The notes under the pieces: generated by a model
The model's input: the letters and a program-made list of their open reading frames with translations, nothing else
The model's database searches: none
What the model was told of the DNA's origin: nothing
In this document: positions 41,710 to 51,185 of the stretch, piece by piece
Numbering within the stretch: position 1 is the stretch's first letter
Layout: every line of letters starts with the position of its first letter
Translations under genes and position numbers: made by a program
Assembly: GCA_014191855.1 (NCBI GenBank)
Contig: BJHF01000045.1
Span: forward strand, 1-51,185
Direction: 5' to 3'
Source: Deltaproteobacteria bacterium
Lineage (GTDB): Bacteria; Myxococcota_A; UBA796; SXON01
Length of the DNA: 51,185 nucleotides

Positions 41710-42318
41710 CTACTCCGCAAAACTCCCCTCCCCCTCCACGCTCGCGCCCCACTCCGGCGCCGTCCAGTACCACGCCCCCTGGCTGCGACCATGGCGCGTG
41801 GCCACATCATAGTCATGGTTCAACGAGCGGATCGCCTCCAGGGCCAGGGCGCCGACGGCATCGGCATCGGCACAGGGCGCGGCGCGGAGGATGTCGTCGA
41901 GCTGCGCCACCTGGGCGGTGACGAGCTCAACGTGGCCACGTTCGTGGACGGCGAGCGCCGCGAGATAGCCGCGCCAACGTTCGATGATCACCGGGTCGGT
42001 CCCGTGATCAGGCGTCCAACGAGGCATCCACACGAGCAGCGAGAGGTCCACGGCCGCGGACTCCACGCGGCAGGGCTCTCCGCCCCCCTTCCAGGTCCAT
42101 GTGGCGTTCCATTGAGTGCGACCGAGCGTTCGTTCCCCGTTTTCATCCGATGGGGCGTGCAGGCGCAGCGACTCGCGGAGGGAGAACACGTCGCGACCAG
42201 ACACCGCATACCACCGAACGTCTGCGCTTGAGAGGGCATCCGCAGGCACCTCGATGGGCGCCAGCGTTTCGGATGGCGTGGGAAGCTTGGGGCATCCCAA
42301 GAGCAGGATCGGGATCAC
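41710..42318 (-). CDS. DUF922-like lipoprotein with HExxH motif
   Basis: 202 residues from a GTG overlapping the stop of the upstream glycosyltransferase (GTGA). Signal and lipobox are very short (ILLLGC, cysteine 9). The body resembles the DUF922 family: a WYAVSGRD start, a WTW-type strand, DLSLLVWMPRW, then AVHERGHVELV with HERGH (125-129), a zincin-like zinc-binding motif, and YDVATRHGRSQGA near the end. The HExxH suggests a metallopeptidase, but no substrate is known and the motif is part of a family of unknown function. It is the second gene of a two-gene operon with the glycosyltransferase. Confidence 0.78.
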   Translation of the reverse strand: MIPILLLGCPKLPTPSETLAPIEVPADALSSADVRWYAVSGRDVFSLRESLRLHAPSDENGERTLGRTQWNATWTWKGGGEPCRVESAAVDLSLLVWMPRWTPDHGTDPVIIERWRGYLAALAVHERGHVELVTAQVAQLDDILRAAPCADADAVGALALEAIRSLNHDYDVATRHGRSQGAWYWTAPEWGASVEGEGSFAE

Positions 42319-43979
42319 GGCCGGGAGGACTCCGGGGTTTCGAAGCGGGCGGTGTTGGTGGCCGCGAGGACGCTCCATCCGACGCGCAGCGGGCCATTCG
42401 AGACAACCCTGAGGGAAGGCGCGAACGTGCCGCTGCAGCGGAGGTAAGGATTCGCCCCGCGGCCGGCGAGATCCAGCGCGATCCGCGCGCAGGTGTCGGG
42501 GGGCGGCGTGGCAGCTTCCATCGCGGACAACGTAGTCAAGTCCGCGGCCTCCAGAACCGCCGCGAGCAGCTCGGGCGTGACCGCGCGCGCCGCCCGAAGC
42601 GGGGCTTGGAGCTGCCAGCGCAGGTGCGGGCTCCGGTCGGCGAGCTGGGCCCACTGCTGCCGGATCCCGCCGTGCCCGTTCGGCGGGATCTCGCAGGTGC
42701 GCTTCCACCACATGCTTGCGGGCGCGGCTGGAAACGCAACCGAAGCCTGCAGCCACAGCCCCCAGGCTGCGCCGAGCCAGCCCGCAAGCGCCTGCCAGCG
42801 GCCTGGAAGCCGGAACGCGTGCGCCGCCACGACGATGGCTGGCCCGGCCAACGGGAAGGTGTACCGGGGTGTGCGATACGGCTGCAGGGTGAGCAAGAAG
42901 ATACCGCTGACGACGGCGAGCAGCGCAAATCGACCGGCGACGGCCTTTTTGTCCCGAAGCACCCCGACGCCGCCCACGAGGAACGCGAGCGCCGCGGGAT
43001 CATCGAGCAGCCCCCGAAGCACGAAGCCAGGAAGGACCCACCACACCGTTTCGAGGGGGTACACCTCGCCGTCGTACACGCCCGTCGACAGGTTTCGGCC
43101 CAGGAAGTGACGCAAAGCATCAAGGTTTTGAGCGTACCAGGGTCCAGCGACCGCCAGCGCGGCGATCCCCATCAGCGCGGCGCCACGAAGCCTCGCGGCT
43201 CCTCCTTCCGCTGGGAAGCGCCACCCCCCGATCCCGACCGCAAGCGCGAGCGGAGCTCCCATTCCCGCCGCCCAGGCAGGGCTGAGCTCCCCGGCGGCGG
43301 CCGCCACCAGCACCCCTCCGAAGCCCAGCACCAGCACGCCCACGCCAACGCGCAGGGAGGCCGGCCGTACAACGCTGCCCAACGACACCGCCACCGCAAT
43401 CGCGGTGGGCACAGCCGCGAAGAAGACGAAGGAGAACTTCGCGAGGAGCCCGAGGCCAAGGGCGATGCCCATGAGCGCGGCGGGAAGCGGCTTGCGGAGC
43501 TGGTCGCTGGCCGCCCATGCCGCCATCACCAGCAACAGCGCGATGCCCTGGTGCAGCTCAAGGTAGAACTGGCCACGAATGCTCCATACAACGGCGTACG
43601 CCGGCGCCAGGGCGGCGGCGGCGAGCGCGACCACCGGGCCCCCGGTAGCCCGCACAAGGAACCAGACGAGCGGCACAACGGCGGCGGCGAGCAGCGCCTG
43701 AGGCTGCAGCATGGCCTGGACCGGATCCCCCGGGAGCAGGGCGGCCCCCATCGCGCCGAGCCAGATGCCGGCCGGCGGGTAGGGCGCATCGGCGAATTCG
43801 AGAGGCCGATACGGAATATCCCTGGTGATGCTCGCAAACATGGCAACGGTGGCTCGCGCGATCGGAACGTCGTCTCCGGACAGCCGGGGGCCGACGTCCC
43901 GCGCGATCCACCACGCGTGCCAGAGCCCGACCCACAGCGTGACAAACCCCACGGCGATCGCCTCCCACCGGCGCGCCAC
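42315..43979 (-). CDS. Membrane glycosyltransferase, GT-C type (ArnT/PMT-like)
   Basis: 554 residues with about ten hydrophobic helices. The first helix (about 8-27) is followed by a periplasmic loop with RLSGDDVPIARA, an acidic pair at the position where GT-C enzymes carry the catalytic Asp, and then FADAPYPPAGIW. Dolichol- or undecaprenyl-phosphate-linked sugars are typical donors; the acceptor may be lipid A, protein or polysaccharide. The C-terminal 120 residues are a soluble periplasmic domain. It starts three bases after the TetR gene stop and overlaps the next gene. Family assignment by fold-like pattern, hence moderate confidence. Confidence 0.75.
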   Translation of the reverse strand: MARRWEAIAVGFVTLWVGLWHAWWIARDVGPRLSGDDVPIARATVAMFASITRDIPYRPLEFADAPYPPAGIWLGAMGAALLPGDPVQAMLQPQALLAAAVVPLVWFLVRATGGPVVALAAAALAPAYAVVWSIRGQFYLELHQGIALLLVMAAWAASDQLRKPLPAALMGIALGLGLLAKFSFVFFAAVPTAIAVAVSLGSVVRPASLRVGVGVLVLGFGGVLVAAAAGELSPAWAAGMGAPLALAVGIGGWRFPAEGGAARLRGAALMGIAALAVAGPWYAQNLDALRHFLGRNLSTGVYDGEVYPLETVWWVLPGFVLRGLLDDPAALAFLVGGVGVLRDKKAVAGRFALLAVVSGIFLLTLQPYRTPRYTFPLAGPAIVVAAHAFRLPGRWQALAGWLGAAWGLWLQASVAFPAAPASMWWKRTCEIPPNGHGGIRQQWAQLADRSPHLRWQLQAPLRAARAVTPELLAAVLEAADLTTLSAMEAATPPPDTCARIALDLAGRGANPYLRCSGTFAPSLRVVSNGPLRVGWSVLAATNTARFETPESSRP

Positions 43980-43982
43980 CGC

Positions 43983-44585
43983 TCAGCGCTCCTGGTCGAC
44001 CAGGACGCCGCCGCGCAGCAGGGCGAAGATCGCATCCGCCAGCGCCTCGGCGTCCAACGGCTCGTGCGCCAGCCTCGCTTGCATCACCGGCTCCTTGAGC
44101 AAACCAAGGAGGCACCTCGCCGTTTGCCTCGTCTCGCCCACCCGGACGAGGCCGAGCCCCTGGCCCGCGGCCAGCGCTCGTTCCACCCGATCCAGGGCCA
44201 CCGCGTAGAACGCGCCGAGCGCGGCCTCGCCTTCTCCGTCTACCGACTGCGCATCGGTGAACAGGATCCGGACGGCATCCCCGGCCTCGGCCATCCCGCG
44301 CGCGATCAGGCGGAGGTTCTCGTGAACCTGCTCGATAACCGGCCGCTGCACGTCGATCGGCCGGATCACGCCCACGATCTGCCCCATCAGCTCCGCGAGA
44401 ACGGCTGCGAACACGTCCCGCTTCGACTCGAAGTGGTTGTAGAAGGTCCCTCGCGCAACGCCGGCCGCGGTGAGGATGTCGGCGACACTCGCCCCGTGGT
44501 ACCCCCGCTCCGCGAAGACCTCCCGCGCTGCGGCCAGCAGACTGGCTCGGCGCTCGGCCGGTGAAAGCGGCGCGGCCCGGGCCAT
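43983..44585 (-). CDS. TetR-family transcriptional regulator
   Basis: 200 residues. The N-terminal helix-turn-helix (about 10-57) is clear: AAREVFAERGYHGASVADIL, then GVARGTFYNHFESKRDVF. The C-terminal domain (60-200) is helical with a presumed ligand pocket. The start ATG overlaps the asparaginase stop (ATGA). TetR proteins bind palindromes and release them on ligand binding. A perfect 18-bp palindrome (45736-45753) lies between the divergent asparaginase and activase genes, so this protein could control one or both; it is the only regulator nearby. The ligand is perhaps an acyl-CoA or aromatic compound, an inference from the activase target. Confidence 0.9.
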   Translation of the reverse strand: MARAAPLSPAERRASLLAAAREVFAERGYHGASVADILTAAGVARGTFYNHFESKRDVFAAVLAELMGQIVGVIRPIDVQRPVIEQVHENLRLIARGMAEAGDAVRILFTDAQSVDGEGEAALGAFYAVALDRVERALAAGQGLGLVRVGETRQTARCLLGLLKEPVMQARLAHEPLDAEALADAIFALLRGGVLVDQER

Positions 44586-45568
44586 CAGGCGCCCTCGCCC
44601 GCGAGGTCGGTGGAGTAGACCTCCGCCAACGCCGTCCCCGACAGCCCGCGCCCCAGCATGTGCATCAGCTTTACCGTGGCACATTCGAGCGTCATCGCGC
44701 CCGAGCCGATCGCGCCGTGCTCCGCCGCCGCACGCCCGCCTTCGTAGGCGTTGAGCACCACATGACCGCGGAGGCACTGGCTGTGCATTACGACGGCGAC
44801 GCCCGCATCCGTGGCCCGGCGAATTGCCCCCGGCCACCCGCGCTGCGGCACGTTCCCGGAGCCGAAGCCCTGCACTACGACGCCGCGAACGCCGCGATCC
44901 ACCAGCGCGTCGAGCGCTTCACCGTCCGAACCCGGAACCACAGGGAGGATCGCCACACGGGCGTCGAAGCGAGCATCCACCGAGAAGGGCTCCCGCACCG
45001 GCCGCGGCGGCTCCATCGCCTGCACCTCTACACCCATCTCGAGGATCGGCGGGCAATCCGGCGACTCGAACGCTTCGTAGCTCTGGATCGATGTCTTGCT
45101 CACGCGGTTGCCGCGGAACAACCATCTCCCAAAAAATACCGTTACCTCCGGGATCTTCATCCCGGCGCAGAGCGCGCTGTGCACCACGTTGTTCCGCGCG
45201 TCCGTGCGGACCCATGCGATCGGACGCTGGGCCCCGGTGAGCACGACCGGCTTCGGCAAGCCGCGGAGCGCGAAGGACAAGGCGGACGCGCTCCATGCCA
45301 TCGTATCGGTGCCGTGTACGACCACCAGGCCGTCCACATCGGCCAGGCGCGAAGCGACGGCGTCGGCGAGGGCGGACCAGTGGTTGGGGCCCATGTCAGA
45401 GCTATCCAGGTTCCACAAGGCTTCTGCCGTGAGGTCCACCTCCGCTTCGAGCCCCTGTACATACTTGAGCACGTTGTCCGCGATGGCCGAAGGCGCGAGC
45501 GGGCCAGGGTCGCGCTGGAGCATCGCCAGCGTGCCACCAGTGGAGAGGATGCGGATTCTCGGCTTCAC
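44585..45568 (-). CDS. L-asparaginase (type I/II amidohydrolase)
   Basis: 327 residues, no signal peptide, so cytosolic. The first signature STGGTLA (9-15) supplies catalytic Thr10 or Thr13, and the second HGTDTMAWSA (85-94) supplies Thr87-Asp88, with RTDARNN further on. Hydrolyses L-asparagine to aspartate and ammonia; glutaminase activity is possible. The C-terminal domain has GFGSGNVPQRG, the usual family stretch. It is the first gene in a minus-strand run with the TetR regulator and glycosyltransferase. It is divergent from the activase operon with 226 bases between starts. Confidence 0.93.
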   Translation of the reverse strand: MKPRIRILSTGGTLAMLQRDPGPLAPSAIADNVLKYVQGLEAEVDLTAEALWNLDSSDMGPNHWSALADAVASRLADVDGLVVVHGTDTMAWSASALSFALRGLPKPVVLTGAQRPIAWVRTDARNNVVHSALCAGMKIPEVTVFFGRWLFRGNRVSKTSIQSYEAFESPDCPPILEMGVEVQAMEPPRPVREPFSVDARFDARVAILPVVPGSDGEALDALVDRGVRGVVVQGFGSGNVPQRGWPGAIRRATDAGVAVVMHSQCLRGHVVLNAYEGGRAAAEHGAIGSGAMTLECATVKLMHMLGRGLSGTALAEVYSTDLAGEGA

Positions 45569-45696
45569 GTCAGCAAGGGGGTAGGTGACGGCGAACGTAG
45601 CCCGCCCCGGCGATGGCGTGTGGACCGCGCCGCGATGCCGGGCGACAGCGCCCCGAAAAAAGGCGAGCGGGTCCGGGGCATCGCCCAGATTCCCCC

Positions 45697-45724
45697 TTGC
45701 GGATGGCCCGACGATGATTAGCCT
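45697..45724 (+). promoter_or_regulatory. Candidate promoter of the activase operon
   Basis: TTGCGG (45697-45702) and TAGCCT (45719-45724) with a 16-base spacer form a plausible sigma-70 type promoter. The start would be near 45731, just before the 18-bp palindrome. The rest of the 226-base intergenic region (45569-45794) shows no gene. Confidence 0.4.
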
Positions 45725-45735
45725 TGGGGACCACT

Positions 45736-45753
45736 AGACTGACATGTCAGTCT
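45736..45753. promoter_or_regulatory. 18-bp perfect palindrome, likely TetR-type operator
   Basis: AGACTGACATGTCAGTCT is a perfect palindrome. Its size and symmetry suit a TetR-family dimer. It lies immediately downstream of the candidate promoter and 41 bases before the activase ATG, where a bound repressor would block transcription. The TetR gene at 43983 is the probable regulator. The internal ATG at 45744 is an in-frame alternative start for the activase but has no ribosome site. Confidence 0.65.
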
Positions 45754-45794
45754 GGTACAGACCCTCGACGACCACGCCTGCAAGGAGCCTGCCT

Positions 45795-49241
<3,447 letters not shown>

Positions 49242-49258
49242 ACCTTTCAGGAGATCCC

Positions 49259-50824
49259 ATGAACATCACCGAAGATCAGGACATCGAAGCCGAGCTCGCG
49301 GACTACGCGGCCCAGGAAGCCAAATCCCTCGGTTTGGGGCGCGAGCAGTGGGTTGAGCCCATTCACTCCAACTCCGAATTCAAGGTCTCGGATCGGCCGC
49401 ACACGACATTGCTGGTGAGCGGGCTGACGCTCGCCCACGACCAGCTCGTCGCCGCCGCCCTGCGCGGGCTGGGGTACAAGGTGGAGCTCTTGGAATCGCC
49501 CGACAACGCCGCGCTCCAATTCGGCAAGGAATTCGGCAACCGGGGCCAATGCAATCCGACCTACTATACGGTCGGGAACCTCGTGAAGAGCCTCGCGCAG
49601 CTCCGCGACCAGAAGGGGCTCTCCACCGAAGAGATCATCAAGAACTACGTGTTCATCACTGCCGGAGCGTGCGGCCCGTGCCGCTTCGGCATGTACGTGA
49701 CCGAGTACCGCAAGGCCCTGCGTGATGCCGGCTTCGACGGTTTCCGGGTGCTGCTGTTCCAACAGCAGGGCGGGATCAAGCAGGCCACCGGCGATGAAGC
49801 CGGGCTCGCGATCGACCAGAAATTCGTGTTCAACATCGTGCGTGCGATCATCGCTGGCGATGTGCTGAACCTGGTTGGATACCGCATGCGCCCCTACGAG
49901 GTGACGGAAGGCGCCACCGACAAGGCGCTCAACGAAGCCAAGGTCGTGCTGCAGAAGTGTTTTGGCGAAGGCGGCAGCGTCGTTGCGGCGCTCTACAAGT
50001 GCCGTCGTATCCTCGGCAAGGTGGAGGTGGATCGGACCCAGCCGAAGCCAGTGGTGAGCGTCATCGGGGAATTCTGGGCGATGACCACCGAGGGCGATGG
50101 CAACTACGGCCTGCAGCGCTTCCTGGAGCAGGAAGGCGCAGAAGTGGACATCCAGGGCGTCACCAACTGGCTCTTGTTCATGGTCTGGGAAAACCGCCAC
50201 GACACGCTGATGCGGATGACGCTCAAGGAAGACGACAAGTCCAAAAAGGGCCTCGAAGGCAAGGATGCCACCAAGAAGTTGTGGATGCTCAAGGCCGCGG
50301 AGGCGGCGGTTCGCGGAACGTTCCAAACCTACGCGAAGGTGCTGGGCCTGCACGGGTACGTGTTGCCGGACATGGATCACGTCGCTGACCTGGCGGCTAA
50401 GCACTACGACAACAACGTCCGCGGCGGCGAAGGGCACATGGAAGTGGGCAAGCTGATCCACTTCGTCGAGGATCGCGTGAACCACATGACGATCTCGGTG
50501 AAGCCGTTCGGTTGTATGCCCTCAAGCGGCGTGAGCGACGGGGTGCAGACCATCGTCCAGACCATGTACCCGGAGTCCATTTTCCTCCCGATCGAGACCA
50601 CCGGCGACGGCAAGGTGAACGTCCAAAGCCGCGTACAGATGATGCTGTTCAAGGCGCGGCAGCGAGCCAAGGAGGAGCTGGCGTCGGCGCTGGAGGCGAA
50701 CAAGCTCGACGAGGCGACGTTCAAGGCGCGCGTGAAGGGCAGCCGGCGGTGGAACAACCCGTTCCTGCAGCCGGCGCACAAGTACGCGGGGGTGGCGGCG
50801 AATTTGGCCTACGCGGTGGGGTGA
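49259..50824 (+). CDS. 2-hydroxyacyl-CoA dehydratase subunit D-like protein
   Basis: 521 residues with a strong ribosome site (AGGAG, five bases before the ATG). It has the HgdB/D-type fold: NRGQCNPTYYTVGN, GACGPCRFGMYVTEY and FGCMPSSGVSDG contain the conserved cysteines that would carry an iron-sulfur cluster. The region KQATGDEAGLAID lies in the middle. It would receive electrons from the ATP-driven activase encoded directly upstream and reduce or dehydrate a thioester or related substrate; members next to fused activases are mostly uncharacterised. The two-gene unit is closed by a double hairpin (50845-50880). The substrate is unknown. Confidence 0.9.
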   Translation: MNITEDQDIEAELADYAAQEAKSLGLGREQWVEPIHSNSEFKVSDRPHTTLLVSGLTLAHDQLVAAALRGLGYKVELLESPDNAALQFGKEFGNRGQCNPTYYTVGNLVKSLAQLRDQKGLSTEEIIKNYVFITAGACGPCRFGMYVTEYRKALRDAGFDGFRVLLFQQQGGIKQATGDEAGLAIDQKFVFNIVRAIIAGDVLNLVGYRMRPYEVTEGATDKALNEAKVVLQKCFGEGGSVVAALYKCRRILGKVEVDRTQPKPVVSVIGEFWAMTTEGDGNYGLQRFLEQEGAEVDIQGVTNWLLFMVWENRHDTLMRMTLKEDDKSKKGLEGKDATKKLWMLKAAEAAVRGTFQTYAKVLGLHGYVLPDMDHVADLAAKHYDNNVRGGEGHMEVGKLIHFVEDRVNHMTISVKPFGCMPSSGVSDGVQTIVQTMYPESIFLPIETTGDGKVNVQSRVQMMLFKARQRAKEELASALEANKLDEATFKARVKGSRRWNNPFLQPAHKYAGVAANLAYAVG

Positions 50825-50844
50825 TACCGTCCGGGCCCCCCTCC

Positions 50845-50880
50845 GCCCTTCGGGCACCTCCCCCCGCAGGCGGGGGGAGG
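50845..50880 (+). terminator. Double hairpin after the activase operon
   Basis: GCCC-TTC-GGGC (50845-50855) is followed by an 11-bp perfect stem CCTCCCCCCGC / GCGGGGGGAGG (50857-50880, two-base loop). There is no T-run after it, so it is a weak or Rho-assisted terminator, or a dispersed palindromic repeat. Confidence 0.4.
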
Positions 50881-50999
50881 ACTGGGGAGGGAGGACACAG
50901 AGGCGCGCGTTGTGCCCCCCGTGGCAGGTCGGACGAGGCGAAGCAGGAGGCGCGGGCCACAACAAGCTGCCCGACGATGCACCGCCGCAGCCCATGGCA

Positions 51000-51094
51000 C
51001 GAAAACGGGCGCAGCAGAACTCCCGTTGCGTCCACAGTGCCGGCCCCCATTTTGACCACCGCGCCAGGCGAGCCCCGACAAACGCCCGTTTTCG
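51000..51094. repeat. 12-bp inverted repeat in noncoding region
   Basis: CGAAAACGGGCG (51000-51011) and CGCCCGTTTTCG (51083-51094) are perfect inverted copies with 71 bases between them. The region 50825-51118 has no convincing gene; besides this repeat and the hairpins I see nothing in it. Confidence 0.5.
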
Positions 51095-51118
51095 GCGCGC
51101 AGTAGGCACATACACCGT

Positions 51119-51185
51119 TTAGGGCCCCACAGTGCCCCAGTCGGTGCGGTTCCGGATCTTGTCGGTCATGCCAATGGCGGCGAGG
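51119..51185 (-). CDS. Possible C-terminal end of a minus-strand gene (partial)
   Basis: From the right edge an open minus-strand frame reads to a TAA at 51121-51119, giving LAAIGMTDKIRNRTDWGTVGP at its end. The composition looks coding, but only 21 codons are in the window, so no product can be named. It would be convergent with the dehydratase gene. Confidence 0.35.
   Translation of the reverse strand, partial: LAAIGMTDKIRNRTDWGTVGP

Noticed and set aside
42099..44564. 821-codon plus-strand frame
   Set aside because: Antisense to the glycosyltransferase, TetR and DUF922-like genes; Arg/Gly/His-rich without motifs.
45736..45753. Palindrome as an attachment site or terminator
   Set aside because: No integrase or repeat copy is near, and the position before a gene with a TetR regulator nearby fits an operator better.

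Overview
The window is strongly GC-rich DNA from a Gram-negative bacterium. The BamA, Skp/OmpH, LolC/LolD and LpxD genes show an outer membrane with lipid A and lipoprotein export. Two transmembrane Hanks-type Ser/Thr kinases, many lipoproteins with Asp/Ser/Thr-rich linkers, TPR and carboxypeptidase-regulatory-like secreted proteins, and a lipoxygenase together suggest a myxobacterium-like (Myxococcota / deltaproteobacterial) lineage. That placement is an inference. Genes are densely packed and many neighbours overlap by one or four bases (ATGA, GTGA, TAGTG). I see no insertion sequence, prophage, CRISPR array or rRNA.

Layout. 1-8218 (minus): one probable operon of TPR lipoprotein, small Ig-like protein, Pro/Thr-rich protein, lipoprotein, peptide-type ABC binding protein, two permeases and an ATPase that runs off the left edge. 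8318-13735 (plus): a Ser/Thr kinase, a 912-residue surface lipoprotein and a CorA transporter. 13732-18893 (minus): a PD40 propeller protein, a TPR protein, a second Ser/Thr kinase and a secreted protein. 18945-24285: a lytic transglycosylase, an M24-fold protein, a selenocysteine tRNA (minus) and a PAS-GGDEF-EAL protein. 24296-35207 (minus): lysS, lolC, lolD, bamA, ompH/skp, lpxD, an SF2 helicase with a hydrophobic insert, and a di-haem lipoprotein. 35265-38783: a Cys-rich lipoprotein, a lipoxygenase and a convergent CYP74-like P450. 38892-43979: lipoproteins, unknown proteins and a membrane glycosyltransferase. 43983-50824: a TetR regulator and an L-asparaginase facing a 2-hydroxyacyl-CoA dehydratase activase and its dehydratase-like partner, with an 18-bp perfect palindrome between them. 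50825-51185: hairpins, an inverted repeat and possibly the end of a minus-strand gene.

The most interesting point is the convergent lipoxygenase / CYP74-like P450 pair at 35760-38783. The P450 has the I-helix Asn-x-x-Gly-Gly and haem-loop features of the plant allene oxide synthase / hydroperoxide lyase family instead of the oxygen-activating Asp/Glu-Thr of monooxygenases. The lipoxygenase would make fatty-acid hydroperoxides and the P450 would rearrange or cleave them without a redox partner: a compact bacterial oxylipin pathway. Other notable points are the tRNA-Sec gene, the palindromic operator at the activase promoter, an M24 protein with a lost metal ligand, and several genes whose -10-like element lies so close to the start codon that their mRNAs may be leaderless.
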